Below the pieces are notes generated by a model that was given only the letters and a program-made list of their open reading frames with translations, was not told where the DNA came from and searched no databases. Positions 48,357-57,242 of a DNA stretch of 64,000 nucleotides are shown piece after piece. Source of the DNA: Dyadobacter sandarakinus (GTDB lineage: Bacteria; Bacteroidota; Bacteroidia; Cytophagales; Spirosomataceae). A program made the position numbers and the translations under genes. Each line of letters begins with the position of its first letter. Position 1 is the first letter of the stretch. The DNA lies in contig NZ_CP056775.1 in assembly GCF_016894445.1 (NCBI RefSeq), positions 994,001 to 1,058,000 of the forward strand, read 5' to 3'.

Positions 48357-48674
48357 CTATACTGGTTCAACATCCCATCCGTCATAATCGCAATCAAAGT
48401 GATCTGCTAGCTCATTAAATGCGATATTTCTTTTGTGCAGTTTAAGTGGTGTCAGAATTTCAGCCTTACTAACTTCAATTCTCCAATCGCCGTTGGATTT
48501 TGTAAGACTTTCAAGTTTATAGTTGTGATCTTCCAGTTCTTTAAAAATCAGTTTCAATGGATCAGCACTTCGGCTAAAAAAACAGAAGCCCCATTTATGT
48601 GGACTGTCTATATTCCAACCTCGATCCTTCATTTTTCGAAAGATAGCTTCTATATTTTCCAATATACATTCCAT
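48357..48674 (-). CDS. RraB-like protein (regulator of ribonuclease activity B family)
   Basis: 105 residues. The pattern matches the RraB domain: FCFFSRSADPLKLIFKELE, WRIEVSKAEILTPLKLHKRN, and the end DHFDCDYDGWDVEPV (family ..YDGW). RraB binds and inhibits RNase E in proteobacteria; in Bacteroidota such domains are often small stand-alone proteins in accessory regions with unclear function. It stands alone between the integrase remnant and a gene desert. Confidence 0.72.
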   Translation of the reverse strand: MECILENIEAIFRKMKDRGWNIDSPHKWGFCFFSRSADPLKLIFKELEDHNYKLESLTKSNGDWRIEVSKAEILTPLKLHKRNIAFNELADHFDCDYDGWDVEPV

Positions 48675-49443
48675 ACTTGTTGGTTAATGTCGAACTGTTA
48701 AATTAGCTAATTTTCACCGGCTAGTCCTTTTTAAAGCGAAATGAAGATATCAAATGATTCCGGTCTTCCTTTTATAAATTGCCACTTATGAAAAAAACAG
48801 GTATAACTTCCCTTTCTTTCATTCATTAGCAAAATGCATATGTTTAAAATGCTGATTGCCTCTTAAACCCAATCTGCTAGGAAGATTTAATGAATTCAAG
48901 AGACAAACTTCGCTTTCACTTTTGGTGTAGAAATCAGTTGGTTGAAATATGGAGCGGCGGTGAGAATACATATTTCAGATGTTAATCTCAGTTAGAATCA
49001 ATGCGTTTGGAGGACCGGAACAACTGATTATCCAACAAGCCGAAATCTCTGAATCTGGCGCTTAAATTGGAAGGCTTGGCCGAATCATTGCAATTGGCCA
49101 CGATGCAAATGACCTGAAAGTTGGCTAGTGAATTGCGTGAATAAATACAGCACGCTCGTATGGCCATCTGCGTTACCCTATAATGGCCTGTCAGGTAATT
49201 TTTAATAGATGGTAAAACGCCTCCACGCTAAGGCACTTATGGCATACAAAGCGGAAAAGCTAACACTTCTGCTCTTTCTACTGATACCGTGAACATCGTG
49301 TTCCTGCGATACAAACTCAAAGTGTTTGGAACGATGCGCAGTGTGAAAATTTGCCGGCATTTAGCTTGTCCAAAAAACTGTTAGCAGATATTGCTAAAAT
49401 CCGGGATCTAAGTCATACATTAGATTACACTCACAAACGCTTT
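48675..49443. other. Gene-poor region, about 770 bp, with oxidoreductase debris
   Basis: Apart from the N-terminal quinone oxidoreductase scrap at 48979, only short frames are seen. The promoter of the molybdenum hydroxylase operon is expected in the last 150 bp. An open frame reaches back from 49444 to 49351, but the added residues (LSKKLLADIAKIRD) need a TTG start and are probably not translated. Confidence 0.45.
48979..49065 (+). pseudogene. N-terminal scrap of a quinone oxidoreductase
   Basis: 28 codons: MLISVRINAFGGPEQLIIQQ, then AEISESGA and a stop. This is the start of a medium-chain quinone oxidoreductase (family pattern MKA.RI..FGGPE.L), cut after the first two strands. No more of the enzyme follows. 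It cannot be the missing end of the truncated gene at 1-629 by position, but both show loss of this family in the window. Confidence 0.6.
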
Positions 49444-50232
49444 ATGGACGAAAAATCAAAGTTTCCTGACCTCACAGATGCGGAGCGAAAGGCATTGGAA
49501 GAACTTATGCCCGATGAAATGGGCGAGATCATCACATCTGGTATCAAACGCCGGCACTTTCTCCAACTCATCTCCATGACGGGGACCGGTTTGTTGGCCG
49601 CAAATTTGTTGGGTGTTGAACAGTTGATGGCCCGGAGTGCCCCGATCGAACATCAGGTGCCTATATTGATCGAGAACGGGGTCGACATTTCGTTTAAAGT
49701 CAATGGGAGTGCACAGAAGCTGATGGTTGATGCCAGAATGACTTTGCTTGATACCCTCCGGGAGCGGCTTGATCTTACCGGTTCAAAGAAAGGCTGCGAT
49801 CATGGACAATGCGGCGCATGTACCGTGCTGGTGGATGGCAGACGTGTACTATCCTGTCTTACGCTCGCCGCAACATGTGAGGACAAAGAGGTCACTACGA
49901 TCGAGGGATTGGCATCCGGCAATGAACTGCACCCTATGCAAACCTCCTTCATCAAACACGATGGATTTCAATGCGGCTACTGCACCCCCGGACAAATTTG
50001 CTCAGCGGTTGCTTTAATGGATGAGGCAAAAAGAGGAGAGGCCAGTTATGTGACCGGCAATATCCGGAAAAAGAGCAAGTCTGTCGACCTCTCCGATGAA
50101 GAGATCCGTGAACGCATGTCGGGAAATATCTGTCGCTGCGGCGCCTATCCCAACATTGTCGATGCCATCCGGGAAGTGCACGGCGATAAAGCGGTGGCGC
50201 AGGTCTGGCAGTTTGCCGACGGGACATTGTAA
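49444..50232 (+). CDS. 2Fe-2S subunit of a PaoABC-type molybdenum hydroxylase
   Basis: 262 residues from the ATG at 49444 (MDEKSKFPDLTDAERK). A Tat signal is set inside: KRRHFLQLISMTGTGLLAAN. Two cluster-binding regions follow, KKGCDHGQCGACTVLVDGRR and FQCGYCTPGQICSAV with GNICRCGAYPNI. This matches PaoA/YagT, the small subunit of periplasmic aldehyde oxidoreductase. The N-terminal 35 residues before the Tat motif are longer than usual. It is the first gene of a three-gene operon. Confidence 0.9.
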   Translation: MDEKSKFPDLTDAERKALEELMPDEMGEIITSGIKRRHFLQLISMTGTGLLAANLLGVEQLMARSAPIEHQVPILIENGVDISFKVNGSAQKLMVDARMTLLDTLRERLDLTGSKKGCDHGQCGACTVLVDGRRVLSCLTLAATCEDKEVTTIEGLASGNELHPMQTSFIKHDGFQCGYCTPGQICSAVALMDEAKRGEASYVTGNIRKKSKSVDLSDEEIRERMSGNICRCGAYPNIVDAIREVHGDKAVAQVWQFADGTL

Positions 50233-50295
50233 CATGTTCCCAGTTATTACCTACCCATTTCTAACAACTCCATTAATCAATAAGCAGAGCGTCCT

Positions 50296-51327
50296 ATGAG
50301 ACCATTTAAATATTCAAATGCATCTGATGCCGCTACGGCAATCGGGATCGTTTCGGCTGATCCGACGGCTAAGTACCTGGGTGGAGGAACCAACCTTGTT
50401 GACCTGATGAAAGAAGACGTGATGCGTCCTACACAGCTTGTGGACGTGACCAGGTTGCAATATTCGAACATTGAAAAGAAAGGAGATGGTGTATCCATCG
50501 GTGCTACTGCTACCAATACAGTCACGGCAAACAACGAAATCATTCGTGAAAAATATCCATTGCTTTCCATGGCTATACTGGCAGGTGCCAGCGCACAGAT
50601 AAGGAATATGGCCACGAATGCGGGTAACCTGAATCAGCGTACCCGGTGCACTTATTTCTATGACGTAAGTATGCCTTGCAATAAACGCGAGCCAGGCTCA
50701 GGCTGCGGGGCGCTGCATGGCATCAATAAAAACCATGCAATCTTTGGCTGGTCAGAAAAATGCGTAGCCACGTACCCCTCAGACATGGCAGTAGCACTGG
50801 CCGCGCTGGATGCGATTGTACAAGTGGAAGGCATCAATCATACAAAGCGAAGTATTCCATTTGCAGATTTCCACAGGCTTCCCGGAGATCACCCAGAGCT
50901 GGATAATAATCTTAAGCGCGGCGAGTTCATTACCTCTATTGATCTGCCTGCAAACGAGCTTTCCGAAAAATCATATTATTTGAAAATCCGTGAACGGTCT
51001 TCCTATGCCTTTGCACTCGTTTCTGTTGCTGCTGCTTTAGTGACAGACGGCGCGATGATCAAAGAAGTCAGAATTGCTCTGGGCGGTGTGGCGCATAAAC
51101 CCTGGCGCGCATCTGTTGCTGAAAAATGGCTCGTTGGAAAAGAAGCTACGGAAGCAAACTTTGAAGCAGCGGCCGCAGCCGAACTTAAAAATGCAAAACC
51201 ATTGCAGCATAATAGATACAAAGTGGAACTAGCCACGAAAGCCATTGCGCGTGCCCTTGATGGCGCTATGCAAGGCGGCACTTACGGAACTATGGAAGCT
51301 GAGTCAACAACCACTAACAAAAATTAA
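50296..51327 (+). CDS. FAD-binding subunit of a PaoABC-type molybdenum hydroxylase
   Basis: 343 residues. The FAD-binding elements of the CO dehydrogenase medium-subunit fold are YLGGGTNLVDLMKEDVMRP and AQIRNMATNAGNLNQRTRC. The following segment CTYFYDVSMPCNKREPGSGC, with a later Cys in EKCVATYPSD, matches the extra 4Fe-4S site described for PaoB. The C-terminal CO_deh_flav domain has ALGGVAHKPWRA. It lies 63 bp after the 2Fe-2S gene and ends 4 bp before the next gene. Confidence 0.92.
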   Translation: MRPFKYSNASDAATAIGIVSADPTAKYLGGGTNLVDLMKEDVMRPTQLVDVTRLQYSNIEKKGDGVSIGATATNTVTANNEIIREKYPLLSMAILAGASAQIRNMATNAGNLNQRTRCTYFYDVSMPCNKREPGSGCGALHGINKNHAIFGWSEKCVATYPSDMAVALAALDAIVQVEGINHTKRSIPFADFHRLPGDHPELDNNLKRGEFITSIDLPANELSEKSYYLKIRERSSYAFALVSVAAALVTDGAMIKEVRIALGGVAHKPWRASVAEKWLVGKEATEANFEAAAAAELKNAKPLQHNRYKVELATKAIARALDGAMQGGTYGTMEAESTTTNKN

Positions 51328-51331
51328 GATC

Positions 51332-53635
51332 ATGAGCGAAACCGGTAAACCGATAAACCGCATTGATGGGCGCATGAAGGTAAGTGGCAAGGCAACTTAT
51401 TCCGCTGAATTCAACCAGCCCAACATGGTCTATGCCTTTCCTGTTCGTGCGACGATCGCAAAGGGGAAAATTGCATCGATCGATGATGTTGCTGCTAAAA
51501 AAGAACCCGGCGTACTTGCTGTGATCAGTTATAAAAATGCACTGAAATTGAAGCCGCTGGACATGCAGGCGCAGATGAAAGCAGGCGCGGCCTTTCTGGG
51601 AGAAAACCTTCCGCCTTTGCAAACGAATGTCGTGCAATATCCCGGACAGTTTATTGCAGTGGTTGTGGCCGAAACATACGAGCAGGCCCGTGCAGCAGCC
51701 TATAAATTGAAAGTGCGGTATACGGCTGAGAAAGCCGCGGTTGATCTGAAAACCGAAATTCCCAACAGCAAAAAGCCAAAGATGTTCATGGGTGAAGAGG
51801 CCCAGGTCAATGAAGGAAAAACCGCTGCCCCGTTTGCTGCTGCGTCGCAAAAAGTGGATCATACTTATTCGACCCCTGCTGAACATCATCATCCCATGGA
51901 ACCACATGCTACAATTGCGGTTTGGGATGGTACGGATAAACTTACTTTATATGATGCCACTCAGGGGGTGGGACTTACGGGTACTATTGCAGCCTATTTC
52001 CTGGGCTTGAAACCTGAAAACGTACATGTTATTGCACCTTTTGTGGGCGGCGGTTTTGGCTCAAAAGGACTCTGGCTGCACACTTTAATGGTTGCAATGG
52101 CAGCTAAGGCAGTCGGGCGGCCGGTTAAGCTTGCCCTTACACGGCAAATGATGCAGACCAATGTTGGCCACCGGGCAGCAACCATCCAGAAAGTGGCGCT
52201 TGGTACAGATGCTGCCGGAAAATTAAGTATGATACGCCATCATACAGCTACCTATAACAATCTTACACAGTTCTTTGAACCCAGTGGCAAACAATCACTT
52301 GTTTTGTACCAGGCTCCGGTTCGTGAGGTTACCTATAATATAGCACATCTGGACCGCAGCACCCCGACGTTCATGCGTGCCCCCGGCGAATCCCCGGGCA
52401 CTTTTGCACTGGAATGTGCTATGGATGAGATGGCTTACAAATTAAAAGTGGATCCCATTGAATTCCGGATCACGAATCATACGACCAAAGACCCGATGAA
52501 GGGGCATGACTTTTCCAGCGAATTCCTCATTGACTGTTACCGCATTGGCGCAGAGAAATTCGGATGGTCTGCCCGCAATATGGAACCGAGGCAGAACCGG
52601 AACGGGAAATACCTTGTGGGCTATGGAATGGCTACGGCGACTTACCCCGGCGGACGGAGTGCTGCTTCTGTAAAGGTGGCTATGAATGCAAAAGGTGATG
52701 TAACGGTCATGACTGCATCCATCGATATTGGCACAGGAACTTACACGGTATTGGCACAGACGGCGGCTGATGCACTTGGCGTGCCGGTCGATCGCATTGA
52801 TGTAAAAATCGGCGACTCCAGTCTTCCTCCGGCGCCTCTTGCTGGTGGTTCGCAAACCACTGCGAGTATTCATCCGGCTGCGATGGAAGCCTGCGTGTTA
52901 TTGAGAAAAGAACTTGCCGCCCTGGCCATTGCTGACCCGGACTCCAAGCTAAACGGCCGCAAACCGGAAGAAATCGGTTACGGAGATGGCAAACTTTTTG
53001 TGACAGGAGATGATAAAAAAACCGATTCGTATCTAAATATCCTAAGCCGCGCAAAGCGAAGTGAAATCGAGGCTTGTGCGACTACTTTGCCGGTTTCAGG
53101 TGCGGGCCTGACGGTTCCAAGTGCGCTTTGTACACCGAGCCAAACTCCCCCGGAACAAAACAGCGATATCAAGCAATATGCTTTTCATTCGTTCGGTGCT
53201 CAGTTCGCCGAGGTATGGGTTGATGAAGACTTTGGTACCATCCGCGTGAAACGCTTTACGAGTGTTCAGGACGTGGGCCGGATTATGAATGAAAAAACTG
53301 CGCGGTCGCAGATTATCGGTGGTGTGATCTTTGGTATTGGCGCAGCACTGATGGAAGCCACAGAGTATGATAAACGTTGGGGTAACCCGGTGACACGTAC
53401 ACTGGCAGATTACCATGTTCCTGTTCACCTGGACGTTCCGCCCATCGATGTTCATTTTATCGGTAAACCTGACCCGCATATATCGCCGATCGGTGCGCGG
53501 GGCATTGGTGAAATCGGTATTACAGGTGTATCAGCGGCTATTGCGAATGCTGTATTTAATGCAACCGGTAAAAGATTAAGAGATCTGCCATTGACACCAG
53601 AGAAATTTATGAATGAAGAACCTGTCAAAGTATAG
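51332..53635 (+). CDS. Molybdopterin-binding subunit of a PaoABC-type molybdenum hydroxylase
   Basis: 767 residues from the ATG at 51332 (MSETGKPINRIDGRMKVSGK), 4 bp after the FAD subunit. Mo-pterin motifs are PFVGGGFGSKGLWLHT, TFMRAPGESPGTFALE and GGSQTTASIHPAAM. The catalytic Glu is in ARGIGEIGITGVSAAIANAV. It oxidises aldehydes or related substrates with water as oxygen source, passing electrons to the clusters and FAD. No dedicated maturation chaperone (PaoD/XdhC) is seen in the window. A second, different molybdenum hydroxylase is encoded at 10.4-13.8 kb. Confidence 0.93.
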   Translation: MSETGKPINRIDGRMKVSGKATYSAEFNQPNMVYAFPVRATIAKGKIASIDDVAAKKEPGVLAVISYKNALKLKPLDMQAQMKAGAAFLGENLPPLQTNVVQYPGQFIAVVVAETYEQARAAAYKLKVRYTAEKAAVDLKTEIPNSKKPKMFMGEEAQVNEGKTAAPFAAASQKVDHTYSTPAEHHHPMEPHATIAVWDGTDKLTLYDATQGVGLTGTIAAYFLGLKPENVHVIAPFVGGGFGSKGLWLHTLMVAMAAKAVGRPVKLALTRQMMQTNVGHRAATIQKVALGTDAAGKLSMIRHHTATYNNLTQFFEPSGKQSLVLYQAPVREVTYNIAHLDRSTPTFMRAPGESPGTFALECAMDEMAYKLKVDPIEFRITNHTTKDPMKGHDFSSEFLIDCYRIGAEKFGWSARNMEPRQNRNGKYLVGYGMATATYPGGRSAASVKVAMNAKGDVTVMTASIDIGTGTYTVLAQTAADALGVPVDRIDVKIGDSSLPPAPLAGGSQTTASIHPAAMEACVLLRKELAALAIADPDSKLNGRKPEEIGYGDGKLFVTGDDKKTDSYLNILSRAKRSEIEACATTLPVSGAGLTVPSALCTPSQTPPEQNSDIKQYAFHSFGAQFAEVWVDEDFGTIRVKRFTSVQDVGRIMNEKTARSQIIGGVIFGIGAALMEATEYDKRWGNPVTRTLADYHVPVHLDVPPIDVHFIGKPDPHISPIGARGIGEIGITGVSAAIANAVFNATGKRLRDLPLTPEKFMNEEPVKV

Positions 53636-54100
53636 CCGTAGGTTATTCGGGCAGCAAGTGTAAATTGAGTTTTGCCAGGCCCGGGTCCGGCGAGATCGGT
53701 ACGTACGTGTCAGGTCCAATGCTGCTCTTTGATAGCCTTTGAGCATCAATTAACGCCCGTCTTTAAAGTTTATATAATTTCCTGTTTGATAGTTACCTTT
53801 CTTTCCATAGTGCATAATAATTTCAATACTTAAATCTTTCACAATTGGGTAAGCCCCTCGGCGCCTTTTTATTTAAGCAGGACAGGAGTGAAGCATTTTC
53901 GATAATAAGACAATAACTTTTTGAAATCAGTGGGTTGTCAGATGGATAAACAGTATAGAATTCCTTTCTGTTTATGATATTCGAAAGGAAAGTTTGTTTG
54001 CATTGCAGGTAAATTGAGATACGTTCCTAAATAACAATCTATGTGCACAATCGTTTATCTGTCACGTATACAATGTATCTCACCGTAAATAGCAATTCCT
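53636..54100. other. Intergenic region, 465 bp
   Basis: No gene visible. A short GC-rich motif (aagcccctcggcgccttttt, 53851-53870) ending in T5 could be a weak terminator for the hydroxylase operon. The last 100 bp probably hold the promoter of the barrel gene at 54101. Confidence 0.4.
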
Positions 54101-54688
54101 ATGAAAAGAGCCTTCTTATTTGCTATCTTGTTACTGACTTGCACGCAGTCATTTGCTCAGTTTAAAGGTTCTGATTTTTCCCTTAATTTGGGTTATCCCA
54201 TTCCGGTGGGCTCCAATTTTGTGAATGAAGGATTTAGTGTTGGCTACAAAGGTATCGCGGATATTGGGCTTGACTATACAATTTTCAAAGCCAGTAAAGT
54301 GGATGTCGGTATGCTAATAAATTCTTCCTTTCTTAAATTCACACCTGCCGATGTTTTATTAAATGTAATTAGCCCAAAAGTTAAGTTGGGCTATACAATG
54401 CAGCTTAGAAAAATTGTAATTCAGCCCCAATTAGCATTAGGGTATGTGCATTTTGGCTTTAAGGGATCAAAATATAACTATAAGGAAAGTGTTGATGGTC
54501 TGGCAGCTAGGGTATCTGCAAAAGCAATTCTTAAAAGTGCAAGAAAAATTAACTATTACTTATCCCTGGCATACGAAATGAATAGAATAGGTAAGCTGAG
54601 ACCTGAGGTACCAAGTACAAGCTATGACCGGAATATCCAGTTTGTAATCCCGGGAGTAGGTATATTATGGAATTTCGGTAGGCTTTAA
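54101..54688 (+). CDS. Small outer-membrane beta-barrel protein
   Basis: 195 residues. Signal peptide MKRAFLFAILLLTCTQSFAQ. The barrel-like body (FSLNLGYPIPVGSNFVNEGF, SVGYKGIADIGLDYTIF, KVKLGYTMQLRKIVIQPQLA) ends in FVIPGVGILWNFGRL, a normal last strand. It resembles the outer-membrane beta-barrel family (OmpW/OMP_b-brl type) common in Bacteroidota. Ligand and function are unknown. It is a single gene. Confidence 0.75.
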   Translation: MKRAFLFAILLLTCTQSFAQFKGSDFSLNLGYPIPVGSNFVNEGFSVGYKGIADIGLDYTIFKASKVDVGMLINSSFLKFTPADVLLNVISPKVKLGYTMQLRKIVIQPQLALGYVHFGFKGSKYNYKESVDGLAARVSAKAILKSARKINYYLSLAYEMNRIGKLRPEVPSTSYDRNIQFVIPGVGILWNFGRL

Positions 54689-54790
54689 TGGGAGAGAAGT
54701 ACTTATTCAATGATGGGTAAAGCTAATATCCGTTGGTAATTATCAATTTAGTCAATCTCAGATTTCATCTTCAATTATAAATTCTTATAA

Positions 54791-55168
54791 ATGATGAAGA
54801 CTTTTTCCTACCTAACTTTAATGGTACTGGTTTGTTGTTGCAAAAACTCGGACGAATCAATCGATGAAAATATGTTGAATGGAACGTGGAACTTACGCTC
54901 ATCAACTAGCGGGTTGAAAACCCGGTGGACATTCGATCCAGATTACCTTTACATCGCATCCGATTCTTCCGAAACCTGTCGGCCGGCCCAAGGACAACCC
55001 TGGGCATACCGGGTGACAGGTAATACCTTCTATGCGCGCTATATAGGGATTTCTAATGGCCTGGTAATAATCCCTGATATTCGGTATCAAATTGCTACTT
55101 TTTCAGACAGTGTACTTGTGCTGGAAAATAGTGGCCTTGACAGACAGTACTTTGTTAAATGTAAGTAA
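54791..55168 (+). CDS. Small lipocalin-like lipoprotein
   Basis: 125 residues. The N-terminus MMKTFSYLTLMVLVCCCKNS has a lipobox with adjacent Cys. The body starts LNGTWNLRSSTSGLKTRWTF, the usual opening of lipocalin-like domains, followed by short strands (TGNTFYARYIG, QIATFSDSVLVLENSG). The role is unknown. An ATG at 54794 is equally possible as start. It is 102 bp after the barrel gene on the same strand. Confidence 0.7.
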   Translation: MMKTFSYLTLMVLVCCCKNSDESIDENMLNGTWNLRSSTSGLKTRWTFDPDYLYIASDSSETCRPAQGQPWAYRVTGNTFYARYIGISNGLVIIPDIRYQIATFSDSVLVLENSGLDRQYFVKCK

Positions 55169-55602
55169 TACGAAATCTTTTAATCAGCTTTTGCTGGGGA
55201 AATAGATTATATAAGCGAGCTACAAAAAGAGAAAATCTGATCGCTTCAAATTTTTCACCTGATCTTCTGAAAAAAGGATTTTTAGAATTGCAGCTTCTAA
55301 TTGATCAAAATGCCTCGGACGGGGAACCTCGATTTTTGGTGTTCCTGATTTAACTGAACACTTTTTCGTTTCTCCATTGTAATTGATTTTGATAGTAGTA
55401 ACAAAGGATGGGGACGTATATAGAAACCTATTTTGCTATTATGATTGTCTCGCTGACGCCCCTCTTGTAAGCAAGCTGCTGCCAGCTTTTTTTACTATAA
55501 ACCAAGCGAATTGCCCCAAATCCTCACCTCATCTTTGCACGCTTTATTTTGCATGGTGCTCAGACGTGGGTTTGCTGAAACAGGTTTGTATGCTGAAAAA
55601 CG
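55169..55602. other. Intergenic region, 434 bp, between convergent genes
   Basis: No convincing gene or hairpin was found. A plus-strand frame at 55383-55676 overlaps the 3' end of the cupin gene, has no signal or domain, and is not believed. Confidence 0.4.
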
Positions 55603-56103
55603 TTAATTCCAGTATTTCAGTAACATACCCTGCAAGCCATAAATCGGATCGGTTAAGGGTAAATCAACCGCTTTGATGTTGGTTAAGGCATCATGTCGGT
55701 TTTCTTCTGTACCTGTCATCAGATCCCAGGATTTGCCATCGGGATACCCACCGACGATTTCATAGTAACTTTGTCCCGGCAGTGAAGCATGCCCGACACC
55801 AGCAGGCAAAATAAGCACGTCGCCGGCATGTACTGTGAGGTGTACCCCGGATGGTCCTCCCACCTGCAATGTAACCGTCCCGTCACCGACGCCCAGCACT
55901 TCATGCGTGGTACTATGAAAATGGTCATAAGACAGGATGGTATCACGCCAGTTATTGGTCCATCCGTTTTTGATGAAAGTGGACTCAAACCAATCCGATT
56001 TGTCATTTTCTAAATACACTTTCCTGTATAAAATCACCGGAAGGTTACTATTAGGGATGATCCCGTCATCATCAAACCGATAGGTTTCAATCTCGAACTG
56101 CAT
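55603..56103 (-). CDS. YjlB-like cupin protein
   Basis: 166 residues from the ATG at 56103 (MQFEIETYRFDDDGIIPNSN); an ATG at 56118 is also possible. It has the YjlB-family start, then WRDTILSYDHFHSTTHEVLG (cupin motif 1, His and Glu) and VLILPAGVGHASLPGQ (motif 2). It is cytoplasmic, with no signal peptide. The function is unknown. It is divergent from the DeoR-type regulator at 56270, with a candidate operator half-site between them. Confidence 0.85.
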   Translation of the reverse strand: MQFEIETYRFDDDGIIPNSNLPVILYRKVYLENDKSDWFESTFIKNGWTNNWRDTILSYDHFHSTTHEVLGVGDGTVTLQVGGPSGVHLTVHAGDVLILPAGVGHASLPGQSYYEIVGGYPDGKSWDLMTGTEENRHDALTNIKAVDLPLTDPIYGLQGMLLKYWN

Positions 56104-56249
56104 TGTTGGCTCTCTCATTTCTAAATCCTGGCTAGTTGATGCGAAATAATGCAAATATGTATAATTTGGCAAACTTTGTCTATGGTGATCATTTTTCTTG
56201 TAAGAACAGAAGTCTTGGATTCACCAGAGCTTTAAAAATTAAAATGCCC

Positions 56250-56262
56250 AGTTTGCAAGAAG
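56250..56262. promoter_or_regulatory. Candidate DeoR-type operator half-site
   Basis: AGTTTGCAAGAAG ends 7 bp upstream of the deoR-type start codon. It matches 12 of 13 bases with AGTTTGCAAAAAG inside the 44-bp palindrome at 57193-57236. A further partial match on the other strand, GGCAAACTT, lies at 56168-56176 upstream of the cupin gene. Confidence 0.55.
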
Positions 56263-56269
56263 TTATACC

Positions 56270-57019
56270 ATGCTGAAAGAAACCCGATTTGAACATATTC
56301 TGAGCAAGCTGAAGTCAAACAACCAGGTCTTTTTTGAAGAACTTGCCCTTGAACTTGCCGTGTCGGAAGACACCATTCGCAGGGATATTGACATACTTGC
56401 CAAGAGTGGCTTGATGGTTAAAGTGCGGGGAGGTGCAATTTCGCCAGCACAGAGTCCACTAACCTTTCAGCAGCGAAAAGGATTGTTTACCGAGGGTAAA
56501 CAGCGGATCGCCTTGAAAGCACAGCAGCATCTCTCGGACGTAAAGACCGTATTTCTGGATGGCGGGACGACCATTCTTGCCGTTGCATCTGCATTGCCGC
56601 TTAATACCAGGCTAAGGATCATTACCAACAATCTGGCACTGCCGCAAGTCCTGGTAAATCATAAAGACGTGGAAATCATCATCATGGGAGGTAACTACAT
56701 CCCAGGTACCCAAACCACCGTAGGCGTGCAAACCTGTACCGAAGCAGCGAAATATGTGGCAGATTTATATTTGATGGGTACTTGCGCACTCGATTCCAAC
56801 ACCGGCATAACGGCACAGTTTGCCGAAGATGGTGAAGTAAAAAAAGCCCTTCTTAAATCTGCCAGGAAAACAGTAGCATTGATCACTCAGGAAAAGCTGA
56901 ATAAAACTGACTACTTCAAGGTCGCTCGGCTGGATGAAATCGATGGTATCATCACAGATCTTCCAAGTGACAGCGAGCAGCTTGCAAGTTATCGCTTCTC
57001 TGATCTGCAAATCTTTTAA
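56270..57019 (+). CDS. DeoR/GlpR-family transcriptional regulator
   Basis: 249 residues. The N-terminal HTH is LALELAVSEDTIRRDIDILA with KVRGGAISP. The C-terminal DeoR sensor domain has FLDGGTTILAVASAL, IITNNLALPQVLV, and ALDSNTGITAQFAEDGEVKKALL. Regulators of this family bind phosphorylated sugars. It lies between a divergent cupin gene and an MFS transporter gene, both of which it probably controls. Shared operator-like sequences support this. Confidence 0.92.
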   Translation: MLKETRFEHILSKLKSNNQVFFEELALELAVSEDTIRRDIDILAKSGLMVKVRGGAISPAQSPLTFQQRKGLFTEGKQRIALKAQQHLSDVKTVFLDGGTTILAVASALPLNTRLRIITNNLALPQVLVNHKDVEIIIMGGNYIPGTQTTVGVQTCTEAAKYVADLYLMGTCALDSNTGITAQFAEDGEVKKALLKSARKTVALITQEKLNKTDYFKVARLDEIDGIITDLPSDSEQLASYRFSDLQIF

Positions 57020-57192
57020 ACCTGCACAGACAAAACGCATTCAGCTGCTTTTCGGTAGCATCAGACCTGGTTGCAACCTGCATAGTAGTTACCTGCATTC
57101 AACATCAGCATGCTTCATGCAGAAAGCTGCGTATGCTTTGGGTGGCAGATCGGTATGCCTGAATGTTCAAATATTATAAAAATTACAGCTAT

Positions 57193-57236
57193 TCTTTTTG
57201 CAAACTTCTGCAATATTGCAGAAGTTTGCAAAAAGA
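57193..57236. promoter_or_regulatory. 44-bp perfect palindrome before the MFS gene
   Basis: The left arm, 22 bases ending TTCTGCAAT (57193-57214), is the exact reverse complement of the right arm (57215-57236), with no spacer. It ends 6 bp before the ATG at 57243, so it covers the ribosome-binding region. It contains AGTTTGCAAAAAG, which also occurs upstream of deoR. It could be a double operator, an RNA hairpin, or both. Confidence 0.85.
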
Positions 57237-57242
57237 TCGTTT

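Noticed and set aside
55383..55676. Plus-strand open frame of 97 codons
   Set aside because: It overlaps the 3' end of the well-supported cupin gene and lacks any coding signature.
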